Assembly: GCA_020352215.1 (NCBI GenBank)
Contig: CP070675.1
Span: forward strand, 5,179,066-5,229,369
DNA length: 50,304 nucleotides
From: Phycisphaerales bacterium
GTDB lineage: Bacteria > Planctomycetota > Phycisphaerae > Sedimentisphaerales > Anaerobacaceae
Direction: 5' to 3'
In this document: one piece after another, positions 35,735 through 44,670 of the stretch
Layout: every line of letters starts with the position of its first letter
Numbering within the stretch: position 1 is the first letter of the stretch
The notes under the pieces: model-generated
Told to the model about the DNA's origin: nothing
Seen by the model: only the letters and a program-made list of their open reading frames with translations
The model's database searches: none
Program-made: the position numbers and the translations under genes

Positions 35735-38620
35735 TCACCAGGGTGACGGTTGCGAAGTGCCCATACCCGGTCCCAGCAGGACGGCGTTGGCGAACAGCCT
35801 CTGGATGGCGGGTAACCACATACGATATGTGGGATCGGTCGCGAACAGAATCAGTTGGCCGCGACCCACCGACTCGACGGTTGCGTATGCTGTCCCCGCA
35901 ATGCGCTCTTTTGCTTCGGGCCAGAGCAGGCCGCTCAAGCGCAGCTCGTCTTCGTCGCCGAGGCGGACCACAGTCCGGACGGGATGCTTCGACATGAATG
36001 CGCGACTGCCCCAGAACATCACAGGCAATCTCTCGGGCAAGCCGAATCCGAGCCAGTGTTCCGTCTCAACAGTCCCGGCAAGGAACGTACCTGCCGGACT
36101 GAAGATCCGCTGCCATTCGTCGGTCCGTTTCAACTTCTCGATGTCCTGCTTCGCACGGGATTCCTTGGAGTCCTCAGCTTCTCGGCCCTTGGGTCCCGGC
36201 TCTTCGGTTCCATCTTCTACTTCGCTGCTTCCCCATATCTTGTTGGGGTCTATCCTGATAGTCCGGGCATCCTTCTCTCGCTGGGCCGCTTCGTTGTACT
36301 CTTCGAGTTTGTCGAGTACGTCACGTTTAAGTCGGACGGATGATAGTTGTCGGTCTTCGTCGGCGGCAAACGCGGCGGAGCTGCCGATTGCTATCAACGT
36401 ACCCCCAGCTTCGACCCAGGTCTTTATCTTCTCGACGGCGGGTCCATCCAGCACTCGTTCAAGGCCTCCGCTGTCGCCGAGCACAAGGACGTTGTATTTT
36501 CTCAGGTCGATGTAACTGATGCTCTGGATGTTAATTGGCGAGCTCCGGAGCCCAAGATCGTGATCAAGAAGATACCAGATCGAGCCGAACGACGTCGATC
36601 GGACGGGCCATTGAGAGGCTATCGCAACCCGGGGTGCCGACAGCAATTCGAACTTTTGGCTGCCGAGGTCAGGGCCATCTTCTGCAAGAGCACCGTCTAA
36701 TCCGTGTATACCGACGGTAAGATGGGTGGGCAGTCGCCGGAGAACATCGAGCAGGTTGTCTGGATTCTCGTGGCCGCGCAAAAGGACTGTTCCCCTCTGG
36801 AATTCCCTGCCGGCAATCTTGAACGGCTTGACTGCAACTCGGGGGTGACAACCATTGTCAAAAAGATGGACAAGGACCGAATACACCCTGGAGTCCGCAA
36901 AATCGATCAAGTATCCATAACCCGCCTCTTTGTCGGGCCTTGTTGCGTCGGGCAGTGGCGCGGAGGGCTCCGATGATCGTTCAACGGTCGGTACGCGGCC
37001 AGCCCAATATGATTCGAGGCCGAATGCCATGGGCAGGTTCCACGATGAGACATCGTAAATCAAGGTCCGGCGGCGGTTCTCCAACTCTTTGCGCTCCCTC
37101 AGCAGGAAACTGTCTGTCATGCGGGGATCGAACTCGCACAGTGCTCGCAGCATACGCCCGCGTGGCTGCCTGAGTCGAGCGATTAGCGTGCCTTTGGGAA
37201 ATGCCTTCTCCCGGTGCTTGTTGCCCCACATGTCAGTTGCATCCTCGGCCTCGAAACTCTCGCGAGCAAACTCGGCTTCGATACCTTGCCGCTTTATCAG
37301 CTCCGCTATGCGCATCCATCTTGAGGTATCTTCGCACGGCGGGAGTAAAAATGCTCCGGTGGCGTCTTCTTGCTCGATCATCCGTTGGCGGTCTTGCAGA
37401 AAGTCGCTTAGGATTTGGCGGCGGTTTGCGCGAAGCGTTTCGAGGTTGGCCAGCGAGCTTACTATGTGGTGGTGCACGGTCTGGCGATAGCTCGTCAGTT
37501 CGCCGGTCGGATGTTTCACGGAAGCTGCATCGCTCCTTGCCTGCTCGTATAGGAGTCCTATTGCGCCCTGCAGACTCGCCCATGCATTGGTGTATATCGG
37601 GCTCCACTCGGAGTACCAGTCCTGGGTGTAGTAGCTCCAGCCGTAGCGGTTGAACGCCTCGGCTTGGTCGGCGCTGAAACGTCTGCGCCACTGCAACACG
37701 CTGGGTGAGAGGTGGATATTCAGAGGCTCGCGCGGCGGGTCGAACAGGTAAGTGTCGTACGCTCCTTGCTCATGGGAATCCACCAGCAGATGTGGATTCC
37801 ATGCAAGGATTACTTCTGCCAGGGTCCGGACTTCCGGCTGCAGGTGTACGAGCCAGTCACGATTGAGGTCGAACAGGTAGTGGTTTCCTCTGCCCCGCGA
37901 CCAAAGGGCCTGGTGTTGCATCGACTGAATGTCGGGGCTCGAGACCACGCCAGTCAGCTGTTGCAGATGGCTCAGATACCGTTCTCTGCCGTCAGGATTC
38001 ACCAATGGATTGATGTGGATGACGACTTGTTCGAGCAACTCTTTAGTCGAGGTGTCTTGTGCGGCGGCGAGGTGGTAAACAACAAAGATCGCGGCGTCTG
38101 TGCTCGAAAGCTCGTCACCGTGGATGCTGTAGTTAAGCCAGGCGACCGCCGGCGGTGTCTTGGCGAGTCTGTCCGCCAGCTCGGCCCCGTCGGCCCTACG
38201 CGGATCTGCGAGCTCGGCGTTTTCGGCCTTGATCTGGTCCAGGCGCCGGTGGTTGGCCGGGCTCGTGATGGTGAGGTAGTAGAGTGTGCGACCTTCATGC
38301 GTCTGGCCGTAGCTTGTGAGCGTGACCCGATCGGAAGCCTTGGCCAGAGCCTCTAAGTAGCGAACAAGCGCCGGATAGCGAACCGCCTTCTCGGCGACGT
38401 GGTGGCCGATTACGGACTCAGGTGTAGAAACGGCACGGTCGTATTCGGCCTTCTCAACAAATGGCTGCTCCACTTGTTTGTCGGCGTGCGCTTGCGCATG
38501 CGCTTGGCAACTGCTCGACAGAAGACACAGTACAGAGGCAAACACCCTCCAAAGACAGGCTCCCACGGTTGATTGGTCCATCCCATGACGAGGCTTCAGG
38601 ATTGTGCCGAGTGGATTCAT
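35735..38620 (-). CDS. Secreted M14-family metallopeptidase-like protein
   Basis: About 961 residues from the ATG at 38620, which has GAGG at nine bases. Starts at 38662 and 38581 are possible alternatives. A signal peptide follows (VFASVLCLLSSSCQAHAQA). The zinc carboxypeptidase fold is shown by SIHGDELSS (His and Glu ligands), NPLVNPDGRERY and a VDSHEQGAYDTY motif with the third His. A large C-terminal part includes VLGDSGGLERVL and EAGGTLIAIGSSAAF, resembling a flavodoxin/glutamine-amidotransferase-like domain often attached to such proteins. It could cleave peptides or peptidoglycan stems outside the cell. It follows the HMGL gene by 132 bases on the same strand. Confidence 0.75.
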   Translation of the reverse strand: MNPLGTILKPRHGMDQSTVGACLWRVFASVLCLLSSSCQAHAQAHADKQVEQPFVEKAEYDRAVSTPESVIGHHVAEKAVRYPALVRYLEALAKASDRVTLTSYGQTHEGRTLYYLTITSPANHRRLDQIKAENAELADPRRADGAELADRLAKTPPAVAWLNYSIHGDELSSTDAAIFVVYHLAAAQDTSTKELLEQVVIHINPLVNPDGRERYLSHLQQLTGVVSSPDIQSMQHQALWSRGRGNHYLFDLNRDWLVHLQPEVRTLAEVILAWNPHLLVDSHEQGAYDTYLFDPPREPLNIHLSPSVLQWRRRFSADQAEAFNRYGWSYYTQDWYSEWSPIYTNAWASLQGAIGLLYEQARSDAASVKHPTGELTSYRQTVHHHIVSSLANLETLRANRRQILSDFLQDRQRMIEQEDATGAFLLPPCEDTSRWMRIAELIKRQGIEAEFARESFEAEDATDMWGNKHREKAFPKGTLIARLRQPRGRMLRALCEFDPRMTDSFLLRERKELENRRRTLIYDVSSWNLPMAFGLESYWAGRVPTVERSSEPSAPLPDATRPDKEAGYGYLIDFADSRVYSVLVHLFDNGCHPRVAVKPFKIAGREFQRGTVLLRGHENPDNLLDVLRRLPTHLTVGIHGLDGALAEDGPDLGSQKFELLSAPRVAIASQWPVRSTSFGSIWYLLDHDLGLRSSPINIQSISYIDLRKYNVLVLGDSGGLERVLDGPAVEKIKTWVEAGGTLIAIGSSAAFAADEDRQLSSVRLKRDVLDKLEEYNEAAQREKDARTIRIDPNKIWGSSEVEDGTEEPGPKGREAEDSKESRAKQDIEKLKRTDEWQRIFSPAGTFLAGTVETEHWLGFGLPERLPVMFWGSRAFMSKHPVRTVVRLGDEDELRLSGLLWPEAKERIAGTAYATVESVGRGQLILFATDPTYRMWLPAIQRLFANAVLLGPGMGTSQPSPW

Positions 38621-38752
38621 TATGACGCACCTCACCAAATAGAACAAAGAGAAGAACCGCAAGTAAAAGGCTCTTTGTCCGGAGACAATGCCTCCTGCGG
38701 ATCGTTGTTTATTCAGAGTACGTACCCTGTATTCTACGGGCGGTTTCCCTGG

Positions 38753-40150
38753 CTAAGGTCCGCCTTTGTGCTTCTGCCAGAGATCCGGGAAGAATTCCTT
38801 GGCCTTTTCCTCAAGTTCCTGGTCGCTTATGGCTGTCAGTCGGCCTTCGACGTCGTACTGATCGATGACCCAACGAGCGAGCTTATGTACCTTTATCTTG
38901 TTGATGCGATCATCGCCCTTGAGGCCGAAGAATTCGTTGACCCAGTGTGCCACACCATCGGCGCCGCTCTTGTCGGTGATGGCGACCCGCGGCGGCCGGC
39001 CGAGCAGCTTTTCCGTGTCGAAGATATTGTATATCCTTTCATCCTGCCGGAGTCCTCCCGCGTGGATACCTGCCCGGGTCGTATTGAAGGCCCTGCCGGC
39101 GAACGGGAAGTTGTCCGGGATAGGCAAGCCGATAGAACGCATATAGTTGGCCAGTTCGGTGATCCCCATTGTGTCGATCCCACACAGGTCGCCCTTCAGT
39201 GCGATGTACTCGAAGATCGCTGCTTCCAGAGGTGGATTGCCGGTTCGTTCGCCGAACCCGAATACGGTTGTATTGACCGCATCGCAGCCGTATAACCACG
39301 CCGTTGCCCCGTTAACGTGCACCTTGTGGAAGTCGTTGTGCCCGTGCCATTCGAGTCGGCTGCTCGGGACCCCACACTCCTGGTTGAGCTTATAGATGAG
39401 CTTTGGGATGCTCCTCGGTAGTTGCGCCCCCGGGTAGCTGATGCCGAACCCCATTGTGTCGCATAGGCGGACCTTTGCGGCGAGTTCATCCGGTACCTGT
39501 CGGCTCATCTCCATCAAGCGATCGACGAATGGCAGTACGAATCCTTCGATATCGGCGCGGGTCACGTCCTCCAGGTGGCAACGCGGGCGGACCCCGGCTT
39601 CAAACGCAGCGTCGACCACCTCACAGTAGCTGTCCATGCACTCCTTGCGGCTGCGGAACTTCAGCTTGTGGAAGATGTGGTAGTCGGAGCAGCTCGTCAA
39701 CATGCCGGTCTCTTGCAGATTGGCCTCTTTGACCAGTCGGAAATCCCCTTTGACCGCCCGGATCCAGCCCGTGCACTCGGGATATGTGTGTCCTAGTTCG
39801 CGGCACTTATCCAGCGTCTCCCGGTCGTTCTTGGTGTAGAGGAAGAATTCGGTCTGCCTTACCACCCCGTTCGGGCCGCTGATACGCGACAGCAGATCGT
39901 AGATGTGGACCATCTGGTCGATTGTATAGGGTGGCCGGGACTGCTGACCGTCGCGGAAGGTCGTGTCGGTGATAACAATATCTCTGTCCTCAACGGCCGA
40001 GAAGTCGAACTCCACGGGCTCACCGTCGATATATTCGATCGCAGGACCCTCAAGCCGGATCAATGGCGGTAACGTGTACGGAAATGTATCCTCGAGCAGA
40101 TTTGGTCTCTTCGCATCTACCAGAGGGTGTCGCTTAACTGCTTTGCTCAT
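38753..40150 (-). CDS. HMGL-family (isopropylmalate/homocitrate-synthase-like) carboxyltransferase
   Basis: A 465-residue protein. The DRE-TIM barrel is clear: ITDTTFRDGQQSRPPYT with the catalytic Arg and Asp, EWHGHNDFH with metal His residues, and GFGERTGNPPLE. About 45 residues precede the barrel, and the C-terminus is helical without a LeuA-type regulatory domain. Enzymes of this family condense acetyl-CoA with a 2-oxo acid, or do the reverse. It is encoded 30 bases after an acyl carrier protein gene and after a nucleotidyltransferase-like gene, which is not the context of leucine or lysine synthesis. The acyl donor or acceptor could therefore be ACP-linked, which is inference. AAGGG precedes the ATG. 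Confidence 0.8.
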   Translation of the reverse strand: MSKAVKRHPLVDAKRPNLLEDTFPYTLPPLIRLEGPAIEYIDGEPVEFDFSAVEDRDIVITDTTFRDGQQSRPPYTIDQMVHIYDLLSRISGPNGVVRQTEFFLYTKNDRETLDKCRELGHTYPECTGWIRAVKGDFRLVKEANLQETGMLTSCSDYHIFHKLKFRSRKECMDSYCEVVDAAFEAGVRPRCHLEDVTRADIEGFVLPFVDRLMEMSRQVPDELAAKVRLCDTMGFGISYPGAQLPRSIPKLIYKLNQECGVPSSRLEWHGHNDFHKVHVNGATAWLYGCDAVNTTVFGFGERTGNPPLEAAIFEYIALKGDLCGIDTMGITELANYMRSIGLPIPDNFPFAGRAFNTTRAGIHAGGLRQDERIYNIFDTEKLLGRPPRVAITDKSGADGVAHWVNEFFGLKGDDRINKIKVHKLARWVIDQYDVEGRLTAISDQELEEKAKEFFPDLWQKHKGGP

Positions 40151-40180
40151 GCTGAACCCTTTCGTTTCCTCTTTGGTATC

Positions 40181-40441
40181 TTACTGTTCCACGTCTACCC
40201 CTTGCTCCTTGCACACGTTGGCGATGAACTCCACGGCGCCGCCGACTGTCTCGACTGCCAAGGCAGCGTCCTCGTCCATTTCTATGCCGAACTCCTCCTC
40301 GAACATCGCTACTAACTCGATCGATTGCACGCTCTCGGCGCCCAAGTCGGTGGTGAAGCTGTGCTCGGCTTTGACCTCTTCCGGCGTGACTTTCAAAACC
40401 TGGGCAGTAACCGCTATGACACGTTCTGCAACTGTTGCCAT
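40181..40441 (-). CDS. Acyl carrier protein
   Basis: An 86-residue protein. The four-helix ACP pattern has the phosphopantetheine attachment motif DLGAESVQSIELV, with Ser37. The canonical DSL is ESV here. The following helix EEEFGIEMDEDAA and the LAVETVGGAVEFI end are typical. It carries acyl chains as thioesters. It lies between the nucleotidyltransferase-like gene (24-base gap) and the HMGL-family synthase (30-base gap), so it is a dedicated ACP rather than the fatty-acid one, which is normally beside fabD, fabG or fabF. GGAGG seven bases before the ATG supports the start. Confidence 0.9.
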   Translation of the reverse strand: MATVAERVIAVTAQVLKVTPEEVKAEHSFTTDLGAESVQSIELVAMFEEEFGIEMDEDAALAVETVGGAVEFIANVCKEQGVDVEQ

Positions 40442-40465
40442 TGATTCGCCTCCAATTTCCGATTG

Positions 40466-41746
40466 CTATCTCATCATTGTTCTGCGGCCCTTTTTGATGG
40501 CCTCGTTTCGGGCTGGAGCAGTCATTTCGAAGATTTTATCCCACATCGCCTGTTCGGTCTCGGACCACTGACAGCCGCGTCTGCCCACGGCCACCTGAGC
40601 GGTCGTGTACAGACTACGCTTGCCGAAGCCCTTGGTCACGATGCCCTCTATGAACCAGCCAAACGATGGGATGAACTTGGGCAGTGGTTTTCCCGTTGCC
40701 ATGACAACTGTCATCGCCCCCACGTATGAACCGGTATTGAACAGCGTACCGATAGATGTCTTCGTGTGGTCGCCTATGAGCGAGCCTACCTTTGCCGAGC
40801 CCGTGTTGGTTGGGTGTCGCCCGTCCAGCATCATTGAGACCGTCGAGTAGTCGTTCTTAAGATCGCTGTTAGTCGTCAGAGCGCCGAGGTTGACCCACTC
40901 ACCCACATAGCTGTGGCCTATGAAGCCGTCGTGGTACTTGTTCGAATAGCCCTGGATGATAGACTCTTCCAGCTCGCCGCCAATCCGGCACATGGGTCCG
41001 ATCGAGTTGCCCTCCCGGCATTTTGCGCCGAGCAAGATCGATTTCTTGCCAATGTAGCAGGGGCCTTCGATTCGAGTGAAAGGCTGAATCTCAGCGTCCT
41101 CATCGATGTACACCGGGCCGTGCTCGGCGTCGATGACAACCATCGGATGCACCGTGGCGCCGGGCGCGACGTACACATCCTTCTTGCTGCCTCGGATGGC
41201 CGTCGGTTCCTCAACAGTGCCTTCAATGCCGCTTTGCCCTGTGAGCGCGAAGTCCGCTGTTATCTGCTCGGCATTTGTCAGAATCAGATCCCAGGTGTAC
41301 TGCCATGTCGCAAACGAAGAGGTGATGTTGGGCAGGTTTGCCTGGCTGCAGGTCAGGAAGGCGTCAATATCTTCGCCAGAGAGTTTCTTCAAATCGGCCC
41401 TGGCCACGCGAGCATACAGCAGATGGCCCTGGTCGTTGAGAGCAACTTCACTTGGCCCGCTTGGCCGAACATCAAACCCGTTTGCCTTGACGAGGGGATT
41501 GACTATGAGCAGGTCGTCCCCGGCCAACGTGGATGTGTCGTTAACAGGCCATTTCGTCTTGGTCCGGTACACGTCAGCCATGTAATCGGGCACAAAGCAG
41601 GCCACGTCCTGAGGGTTCACTCGAGAAAGCAGCTTTTCAGCCAGCGAGGTCATCCCGTACCTGAGCTCCCACAGCGGACGGCTCAACGCAAGCGGAAAGA
41701 AATTCCGTCTGACTTCGCTTGGGCCGTCAACAAAGATCAATCGCAT
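40466..41746 (-). CDS. Putative sugar nucleotidyltransferase with left-handed beta-helix (NTP_transf_4/GlmU-like)
   Basis: About 426 residues from the ATG at 41746 (GGAG at five bases). The N-terminus MRLIFVDGPSEVRRNFFPLALSRPLWELRYG matches the putative sugar nucleotidyltransferase family PF13562. The C-terminal half has hexapeptide turns of a left-handed beta-helix (TVHPMVVIDAEHGPVYIDEDAEI, CYIGKKSILLGAKCREGNSIG, GALTTNSDLKNDYSTV). Such proteins transfer or bind nucleotide-activated sugars, often with acyl transfer by the helix domain. The first gene of the ACP/HMGL operon, downstream of a good promoter (41927-41955). Confidence 0.8.
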   Translation of the reverse strand: MRLIFVDGPSEVRRNFFPLALSRPLWELRYGMTSLAEKLLSRVNPQDVACFVPDYMADVYRTKTKWPVNDTSTLAGDDLLIVNPLVKANGFDVRPSGPSEVALNDQGHLLYARVARADLKKLSGEDIDAFLTCSQANLPNITSSFATWQYTWDLILTNAEQITADFALTGQSGIEGTVEEPTAIRGSKKDVYVAPGATVHPMVVIDAEHGPVYIDEDAEIQPFTRIEGPCYIGKKSILLGAKCREGNSIGPMCRIGGELEESIIQGYSNKYHDGFIGHSYVGEWVNLGALTTNSDLKNDYSTVSMMLDGRHPTNTGSAKVGSLIGDHTKTSIGTLFNTGSYVGAMTVVMATGKPLPKFIPSFGWFIEGIVTKGFGKRSLYTTAQVAVGRRGCQWSETEQAMWDKIFEMTAPARNEAIKKGRRTMMR

Positions 41747-42144
41747 ATAGTCTCCATGACTTTCTGGGGGTGCTGTTGCCGGCAAAACACCTCCAGGTAT
41801 ACTTGCTAAAGGGCCACACTACGTCGGGCAGGCACTGCTCGTCAGGCGGGATTGTCCGTGGTTTTTGCCCCTTGAGGGCATTTTCTGCGGCCCGCCGCCT
41901 GGAGCTTAATTCTGCAAACCCGCAAGATTCTAAGGAAGTCGGGGGCAAACGTCAATCTAAAAGAATCGTTTCCCGATGGGGTAGGAGGGTGAATCTTGCC
42001 AGAAAGGGGGCTCGCACCCCGCAACGATGTTGACAGCACGTACGCGTTCGCTAACAATCGAGTGCCGCTATGGATGTGTGTGCGGCACAGTTGGAGGTCG
42101 TGTCAAAATGGGCAATCTGGTGTGGTTGAAGAAGGGGAATGGCC
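41747..42144. other. Divergent regulatory region
   Basis: This region holds the promoter of the minus-strand operon at 41927-41955 and the ribosome-binding site of the beta-helix gene (AAGGGGA near 42132). No gene was seen in it. Confidence 0.45.
41927..41955 (-). promoter_or_regulatory. Sigma-70-type promoter of the nucleotidyltransferase-ACP-HMGL operon
   Basis: Minus strand: -35 TTGACG (41955-41950), a 17-base spacer, -10 TAGAAT (41932-41927). It leaves a leader of about 175 bases before the ATG at 41746. Confidence 0.6.
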
Positions 42145-43476
42145 ATGACAAGAAGATTATTCGTATCGACATTTGTTGTGATGAGTTCCTGTATTCCCGG
42201 CCTTGACGGCGCAACTGGAGGGCCACAAGATTACTCGCCAAGGCCTGGCGAACGACAAGTGCCCAAGGCCATGCATTCAGCGATGAAGGTAACGCCTCGT
42301 GTCAGCGTAGGAGTCGCTGATGCCGATATCGTGGGGACCGACCAAAGGGCGCTGCAGGCCGCTGTCGACTACATTGCCGGGCTGGGAGGTGGCGTTGTCG
42401 AAATCGGAGCCGGGCAATACATGATGCGGGACTCGCTGCACCTGCGCTCCAATGTGACGGTCCGCGGCCGGAAAGGCAAAACGGTCTTGCGCAAGGCAGA
42501 TGGAACTGTATCGTCGCTGGTCCTCGATGGCGACTTCGGCGAGCAGCAGATCACGGTTGAGGACCCAGCCGGTTTTGCGGTCGGGTACGGGGTCGCGGTT
42601 TGGGATGACCGTTCAGGAGGATTCCATACAACTGTAGGGCGGATTACGGGCCAGAGAGACAATACGTTTTCGATCAGTAACCCGCTGATGGCCGACTGTA
42701 TGGTGAACAATAAGGCCCAGGCCGGGACCGTATTTCCAGTCATCAGCGGCTATAACATCGAGGATGCGCGAGTTGAGAACCTTGTTATCGACGGCAACAA
42801 GGGGTCAAACGCCCACCTCAACGGCTGTCGGGGGGCGGGGATCTTCTTGTATCGGGCTTTTGGGACGGGGATCCGAGGCTGCCTGGTGCGCAACTACAAT
42901 GGCGATGGGATCAGTTTCCAGCAATCCAACGATGTCACCGTGGTGGACTGCGCCTGTGAGGATAACGCTTCGCTCGGTATACATCCGGGAAGTGGCTCGC
43001 AGCGTCCGATCGTCCGCGATTGTGTTGCCCGGCGGAACGGCACCGATGGGCTGTTCCTGTGCTGGCGAGTCCGGCACGGATTATTTGAAGACAATGTGCT
43101 GGAAGGGAACGGCCGATATGGGATCTCGATCGGGCACAAGGACTCGGACAACCTACTTCGCGGCAACCGGGTTCGTCTCAATGCCCGGGAGGGAGTCTTC
43201 TTCCGCAATGAGTCATTGGGGATGGCTGCTCATCGCAATCGTCTGGAAACAAACGTCATTGAAGACAACGGCGGCGCCGGAATCTACATCCGCGGGCACA
43301 CCAACGACCTCGTATTCGTAAACAACACTATCCGTGACACCCGAGGCGGACAGTCCCAGACTCAAACCGTGGGAATTCGTATCGGCGAGCAAGTTGGAGA
43401 TGTTGTTCTTGACGGCAACGTGATAGAGGCCAAGACACCCGTTGAGGACCGACGGAGCCCAAGCCAGACCAAGTGA
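42145..43476 (+). CDS. Secreted right-handed parallel beta-helix protein
   Basis: About 443 residues from the ATG at 42145, preferred over the ATG at 42139 because AAGGGGA is then six bases upstream. A signal peptide is present (LFVSTFVVMSSCIPGLDG). From about residue 60 a pectate-lyase-like N-terminal part (LQAAVDYIAGLGGGVVEIGAG) leads into parallel beta-helix repeats with NDVTVVDCACEDN, GNGRYGISIGHKDSDNLLRGN and NGGAGIYIRGHTNDLVFVNNTI. Folds of this kind act on polysaccharides such as pectin or alginate or simply bind them. The lytic residues cannot be assigned by eye. It is divergent from the ACP operon and convergent with the SGNH gene at 43497. Confidence 0.8.
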   Translation: MTRRLFVSTFVVMSSCIPGLDGATGGPQDYSPRPGERQVPKAMHSAMKVTPRVSVGVADADIVGTDQRALQAAVDYIAGLGGGVVEIGAGQYMMRDSLHLRSNVTVRGRKGKTVLRKADGTVSSLVLDGDFGEQQITVEDPAGFAVGYGVAVWDDRSGGFHTTVGRITGQRDNTFSISNPLMADCMVNNKAQAGTVFPVISGYNIEDARVENLVIDGNKGSNAHLNGCRGAGIFLYRAFGTGIRGCLVRNYNGDGISFQQSNDVTVVDCACEDNASLGIHPGSGSQRPIVRDCVARRNGTDGLFLCWRVRHGLFEDNVLEGNGRYGISIGHKDSDNLLRGNRVRLNAREGVFFRNESLGMAAHRNRLETNVIEDNGGAGIYIRGHTNDLVFVNNTIRDTRGGQSQTQTVGIRIGEQVGDVVLDGNVIEAKTPVEDRRSPSQTK

Positions 43477-43496
43477 GGCCATCCTCCTTCTGGGTG

Positions 43497-44630
43497 TCAT
43501 TTCATAAACGCTCTGAAGGATTCAGACGCCAGGAGCTGCTGGGCAAGACTGGCGTACCCATCGCTAAGCGGATGGCTGGCGTCGCGATACAGCTCGCTGG
43601 GCAGCGGCGGGGGGATGTAGTAGGCGAGGCCGCTCTGCTGCAGCCATGACTCGATCGCACGTTTCATCTCGTGATATTTCTCAACGCTGCTTTGGGTAAG
43701 CATATGTTCGTTGAAGGGGCCGACGAGGACAAAGACGTTATTTCTCCTTGATCGGAGAGTATCAACGGATGCCTTGAAGAACCTCCATTGTATGGACGTT
43801 TCAAGCTTGACCCAGTCATGGCCCTGTTTGCGCAAGCCCTTCTGGGTCCACGAAACGTGTTCCTTCTCGTCGTAAGTGTCTACCGCTGGCAGTTTCAACG
43901 TGACGGCCTTGAGAGGATTCTCATAAGGGTGCTCCAAGGTCCATGTGGGCAGATCAAGAGCATCAAAGTAGGCAATCCTCAGATGCGATGCCCAGCTGAG
44001 AAACGTGCTGTACCGTTCGGCAATTATCGAGGCCTTGCCGGAGAATTGCGCGCGGTAACAGGGAATTCGCGGCGTAAACTGCGGCACCAGCTTCGGGTGA
44101 TTGAAGCGAAACTCCTTGCTATCTTGCAGGTCGACTTTTCTCGAACACATCCAGAGGGGATTGAGATGGAGGATAACATCCTTGCCCGAGATAGCCCGGG
44201 CATAGTATCCCAACAGGCCGGCCAGTGCCGCCGGGTGTATGCCGTCAACACCCAAATTCGCGAACCGGTCGGAGGCCGTTTTCTCATTGAGATAGCCCGA
44301 CAGCGTGCTTTCCGGACGCACATAATGTCCCCAGATCACCGAGTCCCCGATTATGAGGGTCTTGTCCTGAGAACAGGCCCGCCCGCAATATCGGCTATAC
44401 AGCCAGTAGTCACTGCCCAGTTCATAGGGCAAGCGGTAGTTGGGCTCGGGATCAAAAGTCTCTATCCGGCTCCACAGCAAAGGCCCAAAGACGAGTGACG
44501 CCGCGAACAGAACCAAGACTACAATCCATTCAGCGCCCGACAGTCTCAGACTGTTGGAACTGAACGGCGTACTCCTACTCCCGGCAGGATCAGCAACGGT
44601 GCTTGCTTGCGTCATGTCCTTGTTATCCAT
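43497..44630 (-). CDS. Membrane-anchored SGNH/AlgJ-like acyltransferase-hydrolase
   Basis: About 377 residues from the ATG at 44630, 40 bases after the MBOAT stop. Longer starts would overlap MBOAT. An N-terminal membrane helix (WIVVLVLFAASLVFGPLLW, about 35-53) is followed by a periplasmic SGNH fold with LIIGDSVIWG (Ser97 predicted catalytic). The terminal DASHPLSDGY holds the Asp-x-x-His pair. Proteins of this type receive acyl groups from an MBOAT partner and transfer them to polysaccharide, as AlgJ and AlgX do for alginate. The MBOAT gene directly upstream supports this. No alginate-specific genes are seen, so the polymer is unknown. Confidence 0.75.
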   Translation of the reverse strand: MDNKDMTQASTVADPAGSRSTPFSSNSLRLSGAEWIVVLVLFAASLVFGPLLWSRIETFDPEPNYRLPYELGSDYWLYSRYCGRACSQDKTLIIGDSVIWGHYVRPESTLSGYLNEKTASDRFANLGVDGIHPAALAGLLGYYARAISGKDVILHLNPLWMCSRKVDLQDSKEFRFNHPKLVPQFTPRIPCYRAQFSGKASIIAERYSTFLSWASHLRIAYFDALDLPTWTLEHPYENPLKAVTLKLPAVDTYDEKEHVSWTQKGLRKQGHDWVKLETSIQWRFFKASVDTLRSRRNNVFVLVGPFNEHMLTQSSVEKYHEMKRAIESWLQQSGLAYYIPPPLPSELYRDASHPLSDGYASLAQQLLASESFRAFMK

Positions 44631-44670
44631 TGTCTTTTCAATTGTTCCGCACGTGCAGTGGTGCAGCAAA

